The notes under the pieces: generated by a model
The model's database searches: none
What the model saw: only the letters and a program-made list of their open reading frames with translations
What the model was told of the DNA's origin: nothing
Assembly (NCBI RefSeq): GCF_020085105.1
Contig: NC_058042.1
Span: 10,181,501-10,245,500, forward strand
DNA from: Siniperca chuatsi
Lineage: Eukaryota; Chordata; Actinopteri; Centrarchiformes; Sinipercidae
DNA: 64,000 bases
Reading direction: 5' to 3'
Part shown: positions 34,441 to 57,056 of the stretch, in pieces
Numbering within the stretch: position 1 is the stretch's first letter
Layout of the letters: each line of letters begins with the position of its first letter
Position numbers and translations under genes: made by a program

Positions 34441-35689
34441 GTGACCCATTGTGAGATAGGAGGCTTGATGCTGTGGTTGTTTGGGATTGGAGAGAAATGG
34501 AAATGTGTCTCTGTGAAGGAAAGTCTGAGATAAGAGAAATGTTATGTAATTGTTGAAAAGTAAGTCACAGGTCATAGGTGGGAATAGCATTATGACCTCA
34601 ACTCGCATAAATACACATAAGTGCCGACAGACACACTCTTTCCAAAAAATACCCGTGCTTGAATGCAAAACAATTAGTCATTCACTGACACAGCATACAT
34701 GTAGATAATTATCAGGGAAAAAATCTGATACAGGACCAACAACATGCACAAAACAGACTGAGGTAGACAAAAGCAAGAGTTATGAAATATGTTCAGACAG
34801 CAGATAGCTGATAATGATGACACAGGATGTCCTTGATCTTATTTGAAATCCAAATATTATGAGTAATAAGACCTTGTAGACAGTAAAAAGAGAGTGAGCA
34901 GACAGAGGCACTGTGGTAATATTACCACACATCAAGATAGCAGATATCATACACAGCCTTTTAAATAGCAGCTATCTATCAATTTCTGTCTATCCCTCCC
35001 TCTCTCTCCATTGTAATGCTGGACAGTGTGTTCATAGTAATTATCAGGGTTTTATGATCTCTTTCAGACATTGAACAGTGAGCTTCTCCAGGATTTGTTC
35101 CATGGAAGAAAACACAGGCAGTGTCTAACTTTGACCTTGTTGTCAAAGTTAGTTGACCTTGTTTTTTAATTTTTATGGTTTTATTGCCATAAAAAGGAAA
35201 AAAAAAACATTTCCACATAAGTGTGACTTCAGACTTTTTTGAAGTAACTTTTTTTTGTTATAACGAACCTCGGTTCAGATTTGTTATCTCCTCAGAATTT
35301 TGGGTAGTTTAGAGGATTTATTTCAATCCTTTTACAAAAGAGAACAACATGTTTATCTGAACCTGTTGAGTATTTTTAAACACACGAGCACCTGTGAGTA
35401 AAAGGTTTCTGTATTAGTCCTGTTAAGAAACTTCCAGATTTCAGAGCTTCTGATCCTCTTACATCACCACCAAACACCCAGTTTCAGCTCTGACACCATA
35501 CAAACAAATTCAATAACATCAAACACACAAGTCACACACAATGTCAGATCACTTAATCATTTCTCTGCAGAATGTTCCAAGAACTGACAGGCTTTTTTAT
35601 TGTTTGTCTGAGGGCCAGGAGCAGGCAAAACAGGTTACATCACATCATAGAAAGGATGGTGCATGACATGCATACACGTTTGTTTCACT
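34441..35689. other. Intergenic, nothing recognised
   Basis: AT-rich DNA with no supported gene, RNA or repeat. Confidence 0.55.
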
Positions 35690-35905
35690 ATCCCTGTGAG
35701 GGACAGTCATTGACATAATGCTTTCCCTAGCCCTTTACACTAACCTTAACCATCACAACTAAGTGCCTAACCTTAACCCTAACCTTACCCTAATTGTAAC
35801 CTGTACCCTAAAATCAAGTCTTAACCCTCAAAAAGCAGTCTCTACCCACGGTGACACAAGTACCCATGGGTTAGTGTGCATTCAGGTCCCCACCGGGATA
35901 TAAGA
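35690..35905 (+). repeat. Fish repeat with CCTAACCTTAACCC motifs
   Basis: The segment reads from CCTGTGAGGGACAGTCATTG through an imperfect run of CCTAACCTTAACCCTAACC to GTCCCCACCGGGATATAAG. It is a diverged copy of a widespread fish repeat whose middle is rich in CCTAA and CCTTAA units. It is not a telomeric array: the units are irregular and embedded in a repeat body. Confidence 0.6.
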
Positions 35906-38900
35906 ACATGAAACACACACACAGAGCCCTGTAGGTCTTAGGATGCTCCACTCGCAGATGGTGAGAGAACAGCAAAGCAAAGGCAGATGGTCTTCTCCTC
36001 TCCTGTTCTCTCGCTTTCCCTGCTTCCAAAAGTGCTGTAGTGCAGAAATGCTGCTAAACCAGGTAAAAGATTCAAGATCTGCAGCCATGCTGATACTTTG
36101 ATTCTTGCTGGTCTTTGAAATCTTCCTTTATTGCAAAGACATTTCATTCTGACCTACTTTTTGGCCATGTGAATACGCTTTATGTACCGTATCCTCCCCT
36201 TCATTAGCCTGTCAATTTAGAATACAAAATTACTACAAAGCACCATTCAGCAATATTTAATAATGATTTGAAAAGTGATTAATGCTTGGACTTGTTGCTG
36301 CTCTAACATCTGTTCTTTGCATTAATATGTACAACTGATAGATCCCCCACAGGCATGCTGGCCTCATCTCAGATCTGAAACAAAATCATCAAACTGCACA
36401 TCACCCTATAAAGAGAGAAGAAAGGCTCAAACTAATTCCAGGCCAGTGGTGGTGGCACTATTGTGCATTACGTAATAATACTGTCACATCCCACTAACAC
36501 GATCCCCTCTGAGTAAATCATTAATTTCCCATCCCATCTGGCCTGCACACAGATGTAATTGTCATGCAGGAGTGTGTGTAGATTTGTTTCTTTATACACT
36601 AATCTTGCCATATCTTTTGAGCAGCGGTACGTGGACATCCTCGGTGCTGACGCAGGAAGAGAGAAACACCCTGAAATAGAAAGCAGTTAAATGATACAGC
36701 CAGTTAACTGAGTCAGTGGGTATGAAGAGGAGGCTTTTTCCAAAATCTCAGGCAAGGACCAGATAGGTTTAGAAATCACACGTGTGGGAGAACGCAGAAA
36801 TCATTTCAAGACAGTCCTGTGAGTTATCACCTATACTGTAGATCAAAAGATGTAATTACATAAACATGTTGCCCCCTGCACTAGAGACACAATCACAGTG
36901 GGGAAAGTGTGCAAACACTTTCTCTGTGTAGGCCTTTCACAACACTGTGAAATACCCGAGTTACATGGTATCTGAAGTGAACAGGGTGTGTATGGACAAC
37001 ACAACTCCTGTAAGGGTCAAATGGCCATTGAAATTAATGGGGGTGCAAGAATTCATGCCCTGTCTTGATCTGTTCTGCACCTCGGCTTCAGGTCCAGTGA
37101 GACAGACTGTTATATAACAGCAGACACTGTATGGAAAACAGCAGAAGCATCAAGGATCAGTATCGGCCATTCTAACTGCAGGCCATATTGCTTCTGTAAG
37201 TTGTGTTATGTAATGGTCTCTCACTGTACTCATTCAGGGTAATCAGTGATTAATTAATTAATGGTGTTTATCAACTGAGTCCAGCATTGCCCATACAGGC
37301 ATTTGAGTGTTAATTACAGTAGATTCACATAGCGGCAGGCCCACACAAACATATGCTGCAGGCATCACAGATCATTAATTATCATCTTAGGTGGAAGTAA
37401 TATTTCAAGAGCAGTCAGAGGAAAAGCAAATATGAGCAGACATCACAAAACCCACAGCTTTGCCCTCATTTCCTCATATGTCCATTCAGATATTTTGATA
37501 ACACACAGCTGGTCCAGACCCTGCAGCAGTCTGGTTTAAATATCAAACAAGTACACATACACACACACATTTCCTTTTCCAGTCTGTCGAGATGCCAGCA
37601 ACCTGCCATATGACAAGCAGATCAAGACGGCTAGGGAGTCCTGCCAGCAGGCAGAGAGTGACAGACAGCATGTGATATTGTGAGTATAAGAGAGCAGATA
37701 CAGGTTTCAGGAAGGACAAAATCGGATTTGTGGGGCCGGAAATTCAGCACTGACTCCTCTCTAGCATTTGTAGAATCACCACTTCATAAACCCCCCACTG
37801 ATACTAATCATTACAGCAAGCAATCACACACAAAGACTCCCCTTCAGAGGATGAACTGCAAACACATAAGTGTCTTCTTGTACAGACATATATTGAAGGC
37901 TCTGTTCTTTGCAAAAATCAGTGATCTGATGGAGGTCAAGAGCTTGTGAAAATATATTACTAACAATACGGTGTGTGCATGTGCTGTATTGTGATCAAAT
38001 ATGCCTTGTTTATAGCTAGATAAGCATGTATTTTTCATTAGATTCAAATGTATTTTGGAGGGTTTTCCTAATCCAAAGAAATGCAGAACATTCACAACCC
38101 ATTAGAAATGTGTAATCCTTTGATTTAAGCTGACAGATGAAAATCATGAATCACCAAAACTGGATTTGCAAAGGAAACCCAGAAACAGGAATATATTTCA
38201 GCACAGGCTACAAAAGATAAGTTCTACTTCTGCTTGGACTGGATCAAAACACGAAGACATAAAATTTAAGAGCAGATCTGAAATATGAAAAGAAGAAAAC
38301 GAGAGCGAGAAGAGTAAGAAAGTAGCAGTGAAAGAGAGAGACAGAGAGAGGTGGTGGCAGCAGACTCTACTGGTAGTGGATCTGACACACTGACAGGCCA
38401 TGCCATACACAGAGCAGTCTCCTCCCCTCTCTGGCCCGGTCTATATTAACTGTCCATGGAGCTCCACCTCACAACCAGAGGCACATGGAGTAGGACAACA
38501 CACCGCCAAAGCTCTGAGAATACATTCACATACCCACACATATACAGGGAAATACTGGACTGCGCTGAAACCTCTCCAGCTGTCTGCGTGTCGAACTAGC
38601 AGTGTTGGATTTACAGTATAAATTCTCCTTGATTGGACTATTGACTTCTGTACCATGTTGCTCCAGTTGTCTCAGGAAAATTTCAGCGTTGGTAAGTGGC
38701 AAGAAGATCGCATTTTCCGTAAGGAACAAGTAGACATGAATTTGACATATTGCCTAGAAACAAGGCAAAAAGAAAATTAACAAGGAGAACAGGTGAAATG
38801 TAAAGAACAGGTGATATGTCTTGTGTTGTAGTGAGCTAGAGGATAGTAATGCAGAAATGGCGCTGAGACACACTCAGATGCTCTGTATAGGTGTGTGTGT

Positions 38901-40050
38901 GAGTGAGAGTCATACCACTATCACCAGCAGATGAACATAGGTAAACAGCATGTGTATGACTTCACAACTCACTCAACAAACAAAACTCCTAGATTGCAAC
39001 AGTAAAGTGTTTGTTTTGGACCGTAGAGCATTACGGTAAAACAGCACTAACAGTAACTGTTAGTGCTGTTATATGCCACTGTAATCTCTACTTAATTACA
39101 TGGTCAAATGTGTTGGGTTAAGACATGATGTCAACTATTTTTCTCATGATGTAACAAGGAGGCCTGCAGCAAAGGTTGTATGGACCCTGGTTGAAACACG
39201 TTGTTAGCAATTGTTTGTAATTGGAATACATTTAACAAGAAGAGGAAGATTTTTTTTAATCCATCTTCTCCAAAACAATTGAAATGTGAGGGAATTATCT
39301 TACTACCCCAACAGGTATAGTGAGATACAGTATGCAGCTTTACCTTCTGACCTCCATTAAATCATATACAGCAGAGGACAAAGAGCACTCATGGGCAAGC
39401 AAGTGCCAATACCTTATCCACAAATCTGATTTTTAATTATTAATGTAGCTTTAATCAGAATCAAGTCTTGTGAAAAGGGGCCAGAGGCCAGTGCGAGGTA
39501 ATCATATTATATACTCTAATGAAAGGACATTTTAAGCCATCTCTCTTAATTTCTGGTGGCAGTGCATCCCTCAACAGGATGAGATTGGGTTCAAAATGTC
39601 TCATCAGAAAACATCAGCTCTACTGAAGAGCACAGACAATCAATCTGCACTACCTTGACCTCTGACCTTCGAGTAGAGGAGGGGAATCAAAACTTGGACC
39701 AATAAAGTCCTTTTATTATGATTTACAAAACATTCATTGCAAACTTAGACTAAATAAATTCATGAAAAATAGAAACTCTTCTTAAAGTAGTTCCATTCAC
39801 GCATTTCCTCTCTTTTTAAAAAATAGATAAACTTAGGCCACCTTAAATATAGGTTAGTATACTAGCCTATGTATCAGCAAACCATAATGAAATAAAGGCT
39901 CAATACTGCATTAATCTCCCTTTTCTCTGCCTCTCTTTAAAATCTAACTAATTATAGGAGATATTAGAATTATACTTTAGCTATTACATAGATTGATGTC
40001 TTTGGGATTGACGCATGAGACAAATTATCGTCATAAACTACGTCACAATC
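35906..40050. other. Intergenic, no gene recognised
   Basis: About 4 kb of AT-rich DNA without a supported gene. Short open frames on both strands have no codon bias or known motifs. Clean acceptor-exon-donor arrangements with a continuing frame were not found by eye. Confidence 0.5.
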
Positions 40051-40079
40051 CCCTAAAGGGTAGGCTATATCATGTATAT

Positions 40080-40507
40080 CATTTCTCTCCCTTTGCTAAT
40101 AACCGAGACAATGAGTCGCTCTCCAAGTCTGTCGCATCCCTCTCAGTCCGCATGCAGTTCCTGTTCCCCATCGCAGAGCCCATCCCGGCCTGTGAGAGGC
40201 ATCTGCATTCTCGGGCACATGTTGGTTCTCACATGGTCTGCCTGCGGATGCTGATGTAGACTGCTGCGACTGTGATGCTGCTGCGTGCCCGCCCATCCAT
40301 CCATTCACAGCATCCACAGTGAGAGAGGACCAGGCGCAGTCTGGCTGAGGGATCTGAACAAGGAAAAATAGTGCCTTCCTTGATCTCTTGACTTTGTTTT
40401 ACTCGGGATGTGTAAGCCGCATGGAGATCATGCGAGGGCGGACCGCTAAAAGACAAACACCCTGCGCATCTCGGTGCCAGATGGACTTTCTAAATCCGCA
40501 AGCCGCA
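40080..40507 (+). promoter_or_regulatory. CpG-enriched segment, candidate promoter or first exon
   Basis: This stretch is clearly richer in CpG and GC than its neighbours, the only such island between leo1 and the mapk6 promoter apart from Rex3. Near its end an ATG (40481) opens MDFLNPQAA and meets a strong donor, GCA/GTGAGTGACC, at 40508. That would suit a first coding exon or a leader, but no downstream exon in frame could be identified. It could equally be an enhancer or an unannotated non-coding promoter. Confidence 0.3.
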
Positions 40508-42039
40508 GTGAGTGACCTGTCCGAGTGATTTTTCTCACTAATGCAATACCTACTGCGTGCCATAATCTGAAAACAACATTAATTCCCACCAAAGACAAAA
40601 ATAAACAGGGAAAATAAATTGTGGACTAATCCAGAAAACAACCATTTATTGTCTAAGAAAAAACAAACAAGTACTGTATTTATTTTTTTAAACGCATGGA
40701 TGAAAAATAGGATAAAGACCAGACTATAGCCTGTGAAGAGCCTGTTTTCTAAACTGCATCTAGATTTTGGCAGGCCTAGGCCTACATTTTCTGTTGCGCT
40801 TGACTCAATTTTGGAAGAATGTGAAATAATAAACAGCAAACTGAAAGAAGAAAACACAAACATTGTGGTCTCTAATTCAGTTAAAATAAGCAACTGTCAT
40901 AGCGCCTGGTCTGCAGCATTTTCATCTCTCCTTGGATAGGCAATAAAATAGGATACAGAATGTTCTTTCCCCCCTTCCCTTATCATAGATCATTTTGTTT
41001 ATATCTAGAAGGCGGCAAAATACAACCTGTGACAGCAAAAAATGATTCAACCAAATATATTTCTGTCTTTCCTAATATGTTTGTTTCTACTAGGATCGTA
41101 TCTATTATTAATAGGCATAGTAGGCTATGGTTATTTTTTTCAATATGCATCTGTGGCTGAACTTTTTTAAAGGCTCTATGGCTATACATAAAGATATTTA
41201 TAGCATTTTTGTTTACTGACAGCATTATTGCCATTTGTACGATGCTGTTATCATTTCATCCATAAACCTGTAGGCTTAAATATTGAGTTGGATTTTGAAT
41301 CTACCGCTGTCACGTGATCTCCAACTTCAGCCACATGTTTTGAATGACTCTGGCTGCTTTCAGGTATTGCTCGGAGCTGTAAAAACGACCGGCTCCGTAG
41401 TGCGTTCTGTTAATGATCTAGACTACAATATCTGATATATTACAGTATGTAAGACTGCCATAAACTTGCGCTGCTATAAGTATCTGCTTTTGTGGCTTTT
41501 GTTTTATTTATTTAATTAGATACTTTACATCTAATTAAAAAACATCACTTCAACCATCATTTGTTGACATATAAGGAGGATGGATCAAAAACCATGTAGC
41601 CTACTGTATATTTGTATAACATTTCTATTATGCTAAGAATATTTAAAAGACTAACAAAGACAATACAAGAAAGATGAGACAGAGAACGAGGGGTATAATG
41701 TTTCTGGGATTATGAAAAATATGTGAAAAGGTACATATAAAAATAAAGCTTAAATTTAAATAGACGATGATAAAGCAGTGATGATGATATTCATTGATGA
41801 TGATAATGGTGATAAAGCAGTACACACTGATTAACAACCATATTTGTACTAGTTTACTGCATCCTAATTAGCACTAATGAACCCAATGAACCTGAGAGTG
41901 GCTTCAGAATATTATTTATAGCTAACTGATACTTATAGTTAATACAACAATAATATGAGTAATACTGAGTTTAAAATAATTAATAATTGAGCAACATATT
42001 TGTAATAGGCAAAAAAAAATCCCTTACCATTACAGTAAA
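40508..42039. other. Intergenic upstream of mapk6
   Basis: AT-rich DNA with no supported gene, RNA or repeat. The composition shifts to CpG-containing sequence at about 42050, where the mapk6 promoter region begins. Confidence 0.5.
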
Positions 42040-42258
42040 TTACCACTTCATCACATCATCTGTGAAGGGCTCTTACGAAGTTGGGATATTTACGATAGTC
42101 CGTGAAGGCAGCCTTGTGACGCCACCGCCGCCTTTCATAACTCTGCCCAGCCTAAATGGCGATTGCAAGAGATCCGCAGAAGTCGAGAGCGGAGCGCAGT
42201 CAAACCTCGTTTAGGTTTGATTAAAGCTATAACGAAACCAATGCGACGAATAAGGGCT
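42040..42258 (+). promoter_or_regulatory. mapk6: mapk6 promoter region and probable non-coding first exon
   Basis: The segment is CpG-rich (for example GTGACGCCACCGCCGCC near 42115). It ends with a strong splice donor, GGGCT/GTAAGTAATT, at 42259. A polypyrimidine-rich acceptor (TTGTCTTTCAG, ending at 43091) lies 0.8 kb downstream, before the leader and the coding start. This fits vertebrate mapk6, where exon 1 is non-coding. The transcription start itself cannot be fixed, and CpGs continue to about 42450 into the intron. Confidence 0.6.
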
Positions 42259-43091
42259 GTAAGTAATTTCTTATATGTCGATATTTGTCGCTATTATTTA
42301 CATTATATGTCATTTTACTGTAGATTCGATTCATTTTTAGCGCTTTAACCGACGTCGGCTTTGTGCCGCTTAGCGCAAGGAAAGCTGTACCACGTAGCTA
42401 GTCAGAAGCCTCCGCCGACAACGACTCCTTTGTTCGTGCTATCGCCGGGTTTCACTTTAACCTTATGGTTGATATTTACGAAATAAGCAGTGTCTTGAGA
42501 TCTTTGTTTTCCATGTATAATTGGGGTTATGTGTGTGTGTTACCGGGTGGCCATGTTCATGTCATACATTTAAACCAAGTCCACGGAAGTCTGTCAGTAG
42601 AACGTCAGTTTACCGTTAATGCTTCCATTCCTGGCTTTTTTTCCGCCAGCCAGTCACAGACTCGGTGAAGGCCAAGGCTGTATGAGCATATAGAAGTCGG
42701 AATGAAAGCTGTAATGGCCGTTAATGTATGGTATGTAAGCAGGATTTTAATCTTAGCTCAGCCGCTGTGGGCTATCTCACAATTTTATTGATACCCAGAA
42801 ACCGGACTAGCATGCGCTTAAACCAGTCGGCGGAGGGTTAACGTTAGTTTCCATTATTGACACCACGTTTAAACTAAAGCCGGTGAATGACGCGGTTTGT
42901 TGTTTGTCTATGGCTTTTTTCCCCAACATATTTTAACCGTTATAACGGTAACGTATGACTAAATCTTCGTGGAACTGCAGGTTATTTTGTGGAAATAACG
43001 TGTTAAATGATGGACTTTAAACTCATTTCTGTTCTGGCACTATATCTATTGTTTTCTTAGTTTTTTGTTCTGTTTTTCTCTTGTCTTTCAG

Positions 43092-52247
<9,156 letters not shown>

Positions 52248-53600
52248 AGAAATGATATCCTCCCTCACAGTGCAAAATCTAGGCAGTTTTATTTTTATGG
52301 GGGATTTTTTGTTGTTTTTTTTTGTTGTTGTTTTTTAAATAATATGGTATATTATTGTACTTGAATCATTTCATACCTTTTTTATTATGGTTACTTTTAA
52401 TTAGTTTTTGTTTTTTAAAGTTGAGAGGGGTGAATTTTTTTTTTTTTTAATTTTAAAGAGTTTTGGTCATCACTCTGAGCCTTGATCACCAGGCCTTCAT
52501 GGGTTAATGTCTACGCCCTCATTGCTAAACTGGCATGTCACTCGCACAGAAAGCAGGAGAGAAGTGGCTAGAAGAAAGATGGATGGTAGGCGAGAAGTTC
52601 TGATATAAGAGATGAGGTTTGGGTGTTTGGGTGCGACACAAGGAAGGATGGTTGACTCTAACATTGCTGTAGGCATTTAAAGTGCTTTCAAACACCCTTT
52701 CCTGGGATGGGATATAACAGAAAAAAGGGGATGGGATGTCCTTTTTTTATTTTTCGTTTATGACTATGACATTTTTCCCTGAAGAAAGCTTCCTTAATCC
52801 TTTTCACATACTGTAAATCTGACACATGATGCCAGCAGCAACCATTATCGTAGGCGTTAATGTAAATGTGTTATCTACCTCAAGGTAACAGCCGCGAGAG
52901 ACACTCGAAGCCGCACTAGTGCTTTACACACATGACCATCCTCATACCATGAAATGAAGTGGTCGCGTAGATGAAATCTGTCTCACTTTAGCATTTAACA
53001 TAGTGAGGTGTTTCAGTAATCATTATTTATTTCTAGCAGATGTGCGATATTTATTTTATCAAAATGTGTAATTTCAATGTGATTATTGAAGATTGAGGAG
53101 TTGGAACGACTTCCAGTTTCATTTCGGCACTATATGGGCGTGTAAGTGTTCCTTTGTTCTACGGTAGGATGCAAATTCATCTGTTATGTTCTAAAAGAAG
53201 TTGAGGCTTTCCATTTTCCACCATTATTGTTCAAATGGATACCATTCTTTTTGTTTTGTTTTTTTATTTATAGGTGCGTTCTGTCTTTAGAGGAAAAACT
53301 GCTTTATGGTTTGAAGAAGCGCCTAAAAGTCTTAATTTTTTATCTAAATGTAATGTAAAAAAAAATTGCGTGCATGGAAGCAAGAGAAAGGTACATTAAA
53401 AGTAAAGTTAACGGTGAGTATAATGTACGTCAGTTTTAATTGTACGTTTTTTGTTAAATTTCTATGTACTTTTTCCAGGCAAGCATGAATTAGGTTAAGG
53501 TGTAGCATGTAGAACACTTATGGACTTTTTGTTTTGTAATCATTGGTTCCCCTGTTCTACAAAATATCTCAAAATAAAATTACTGGCAAAGATTTTGGGC
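52248..53600 (+). terminator. mapk6: mapk6 3' UTR and polyadenylation signal
   Basis: The UTR follows the TAA at 52245-52247. It is AT-rich with T-runs (about 52310-52450), and a canonical AATAAA lies at 53573-53578, giving a 3' UTR of about 1.35 kb. Several ATTTA-like elements (for example TATTTAT near 53025 and 53050) could affect mRNA stability. No gene follows immediately. Confidence 0.65.
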
Positions 53601-54192
53601 TGTCTCTGCTTTCTTTTTGGTCTGGGTTGACTAACCTCATGCACTCAGTTAAATGGTGTTTTGTTACTGGAAGTTTGTATGACCGCACAGCCACGAGATC
53701 CTTGTCAGTGGAGAAGAAGTGCTGACTATAGTGCTGCCACCTCTAGACTCCACTTTTAATGTTTAAGTAGGCAGACTAAATTACACTTGAGTGCTGGGGA
53801 CACAAGCTTTGAATCATCAGCTAAATGTAGCTCTGGCTCAGACCACCCATATATCAGTGTTGTCAGCTTGGTACCAAGATTCCCACCTGCTTTTAGGTGT
53901 AAGACACTGCAGAGAAACGAGCAGGATTCCATAACAAATGTGCACATTTTAATTTTCTAGTTGCAACATTTCGCCTATTCTGCAATAGTGATGCATTTCC
54001 CTGTCGATGAAACGGGAGTATAAACAGTATGATGCAATTTCACGTCTCTTCACAGGCAGCTTTACTGTATGTATTTCCAAACTTCTCTAAAACTTATATA
54101 TCATGAGAACTCAACAAGATGACTACATAAGATTATGTGGAAATAATGGGTTCCTGCAGGTTGTGGTGACAGTCGAAAGCATGTAGCTACTG

Positions 54193-54360
54193 AGTTTCCT
54201 GTAATGTATAATCCCTAAATATTGAGATAGCGTGATATTTTGGAGTCAAGGGAGTCAATTGTTTCTTTACCAAAATGTGGTGTATATGGGTATATTAATC
54301 GTCTGCATCTTTCTTAATAGAAAAATGTTTGGCTACATGAGCCAAAAAGGGTGAAAACAA
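54193..54360. repeat. Direct duplication, copy 1
   Basis: The run from GAGTTTCCTGTAATG to CATGAGCCAAAAAGGGTGAA recurs in diverged form at 54739-54899. Shared blocks in order are GTTTCCTG, TTTTGG.GTCAAGG, AATTGTTTCT, ACCAAAATGT, TCTGCA and ACATGAGCCAAA, then TGAAAAC. Confidence 0.75.
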
Positions 54361-54389
54361 GCTTTTTTGGTTCACACAGTAATATTAAT

Positions 54390-54705
54390 TCCAAGCTGTA
54401 AAAATACTCCGTTATAAGTAAAAGCTGCTGCATTCAAAATGTTATTTTTGTAAAAATATTTGAGAAAAACATAACATTGTATATTATTGAATTATTACTA
54501 GTGATGCATCATTAATGTAGCTGGTTGAGGTGGGGCCTATTGGGTATTCAATATATTAAAATGCATCATAATTTATAAGCTGATCGTATGTTTTGTATGT
54601 AAAATCTTGGTAAGTATAAAGTAGCATAAAATGGAAATACCAAAGTACAGTACAAGCGCCTGAAAAATTGTACTTGAGTAAATGTACTTACTTACCACCA
54701 CAGCC
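54390..54705 (-). repeat. ACTTTTACTT-type fish repeat, reverse orientation
   Basis: Reverse-oriented blocks (TCCGTTATAAGTAAAAGCTG, AAAGTAGCATAAAATGGAAA, and TTGTACTTGAGTAAATGTAC near the end) match the family at 19495-20285. It lies exactly between the two copies of the direct duplication. Confidence 0.6.
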
Positions 54706-54738
54706 TTTTTGCTCAATGAAGCATTTTTTCTAACCTCT

Positions 54739-54899
54739 GGGTTTCCTGCAATGGATAACCCTTAAATGTTAAGCTAGCATGATCTTTTGGTGTCAAGGTG
54801 AATTGTTTCTGTAACCAAAATGTAAATAGGATTTCATTCATACTCTGCAGATTTCTTGATTGCATGTTTGTCCACATGAGCCAAACAGGTTGAAAACTG
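54739..54899. repeat. Direct duplication, copy 2
   Basis: Diverged second copy of 54193-54360 in the same orientation, offset by about 545 bp. Confidence 0.75.
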
Positions 54900-56570
54900 T
54901 TTTATGATTTACATAATTTTCTGTCCAGACCAGAGACTCATTTAAACAACTCTAACCTTACAGGAAGGGAAAAGCTGTGGTACAAAGGTTGGATCTGGTT
55001 GTCTCACTATAATCAGCTACAGCTGGGCAAGGGGTTTTTCACTGCTGCTACTTCCTGCTGGGAAAAATTAGGCCAGCTATGTGTTGTTTTTCTGTTCTCT
55101 TGGTAACAATACAATCCTCAGTCACAGTGATTAAACCATGCTGGAATACTCAGATGAAAGCTAAGGTACCTGATTTGTGCCAAGTGACAGAATAAGAGGA
55201 GTGCCTTAAGATTAAATGTAGGTCAAAATCAAATCACGTCATGTGCTATTTTCACTGTTTCCACTCCCACCATACCACCTCATGTCCTCTGTCCGCATAT
55301 CTTCCCTCATCATTTCTACAGCTTCCTCTTTCTCGGTTCTCTCTTCTGCAGTAAGATGTGATGGTTTTGATTTAATTGTCTGCATCTCTGCTCACATGTC
55401 AACACTCGCATCAACACCACAGGCTTCCTCATTACCACCGTCATGAGACAAACTCCTCCATCCTTCCTCTCTGCTGCGACTTCTTCCGCACTAAGTGTTG
55501 TGTGTATTTCCGCTTAGACTTGCACCTACATATGTCATTTTCTCATGTTTCTTCCTCCCTCCTCCTGACTGCCACTCATGCCTGAGGTCTCCCCCAGGTC
55601 CTGGACCTGCCAGGTGTTAGGTTAAGGTTATAAGTTAAAAATAAAATCCAGGAACACCAGGATAAGCAGCTCAACATCAGCTGACAGTAGCTTAACGCAT
55701 CGCCTGCTAATTCAAGGTCATGAATGCGATTCTCTTTCCTGGACGGCCAATTAAAACTCACTGTTGGAGATTTCAGCAAAGCCCAGAAACAGCTTTTGCT
55801 TCTACAGAATTTCCTCCAACGGAAAGTATTAATAAGGTTGTATAGATGCGATGACCTGCTTGGCAGAGTTCTTGCAGTGCAGTTGAATAAATGTGGAGAC
55901 AAAGCACAATCCTCCAACAGTTATCTGCTACAACTTGAGGCTGCTCATTATGGCTCCTCAGTGTCAGAATGTGTGTCCATATTCAGACCAGGGTTGTGCA
56001 GAGTGCTGGATACTAAAGTTAGAACACAAAGTGCCTTCATAAATAGACATCAGCTTTCAGGGACCTGCTCTTTGAAGACTTTAACTACTGCCAAAGTTAC
56101 AGAGCGTCCTGACCATTGACATCAGACCAGTGTATCATTTTATACGACTTCCAAGCAAAATGTGGTTTTGACGTCAGATTTACAAATTCAGCATTCTTGA
56201 GCGATTACTTGCAGGAGAGCAAACACAACATGCTGCTGTTTTCATCCACCAATCTCAGAAAATATACAGTAACTTTGTGCTCACCTTGAGAGTAAAAATA
56301 TCTCTGCATGCATTCAAGTGAGAGTGCGCTGCAGATTTGGAAAAACCTAAAGCAGCTATAATCGATATTTTTTATAATAAAAATCAAATGACAATGTAAA
56401 AACAATGTGAAACAGGTCACTCATAGCGATGAACCAAGTTTCAGTTCATTGTTTAGCTGTCCGGCCCACAACTTTACTGTTTTGGATCACGCAAGCTGTT
56501 TTCAGCATAAAAACCCACTGTACACTAACTGCTCATCACCAAACAGCAGACAGACAGAGTTAGCGACTAG
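54900..56570. other. Intergenic, no gene recognised
   Basis: An open frame at 55724-56119 (131 codons) and an overlapping - strand frame at 55576-55917 have no known motif. They sit over CTGCTAATTCAAGGTCATGA and GCGATTC, which faintly resembles a tRNA-type internal promoter. No confident gene or SINE can be called. Confidence 0.45.
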
Positions 56571-56579
56571 CTATAGATG

Positions 56580-57056
56580 TAAGAAATGGGGGACAGTCCT
56601 TGTTCTGTGTAAAAACGCATTCTAAAGTTCATCTTAAGCCAGTATGAGGCTTCAGCTGTCTGAGTTAGACAAATCATGTTAGCATCTTCCAAAGTTACAG
56701 TGTTTTTAGTATGAAATTCCCTCTTTGTGTAGCTATTTTCTCCACTGCAGCTCAGCAAGGAAACTGTCTGTAAAAACACAAAAAGGGAATTACTTTTGAA
56801 GATACCCACTTGATTTGACTGATTCAGACTGCTGAAGCCTTATATTATCTTCAGCCAAACATTAGAAGTAATTTTTGCACAAAACCAGGACTGTGGATTT
56901 TGTCCCCCATTTCTTAAAGTGAAATCACATTATGGATCTCTTCACAGCCATTATGGACAGGAGAAATGATTACAGCAGTCAATCTTTCAGTGAACATATG
57001 GGCATGTCAGTATTGTTTTAAGATAGACTTGAAAAAAATGTGAACCTATCCTTTAA
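56580..57056. repeat. Large fold-back repeat
   Basis: The outer ends TAAGAAATGGGGGACA (56580) and TGTCCCCCATTTCTTA (ending 56916) are exact inverse copies. Pairing continues inward: AGTCCTTGTTCTGTG with CACAAAACCAGGACT, TGAGGCTTCAGC with GCTGAAGCCTTAT, and AAATTCCCTCTTTGTG with CACAAAAAGGGAATT. The centre is near 56755. A flanking segment to about 57056 (ATTGTTTTAAGATAGACTTG, then GTGAACCTATCCTTTAA) belongs to the same family. A reverse-oriented partial copy lies at 59175-59345. Confidence 0.75.

Noticed and set aside
35740..35800. Interstitial telomere-like array (CCTAACCTTAACCCTAACC)
   Set aside because: Units are irregular and few, and they sit inside a larger fish repeat with its own flanks. 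It is not a tandem TTAGGG array.
55576..56119. Overlapping open frames of 113 and 131 codons
   Set aside because: Opposite strands, no motif, no splice signals of note and no gene-like codon use; treated as chance.
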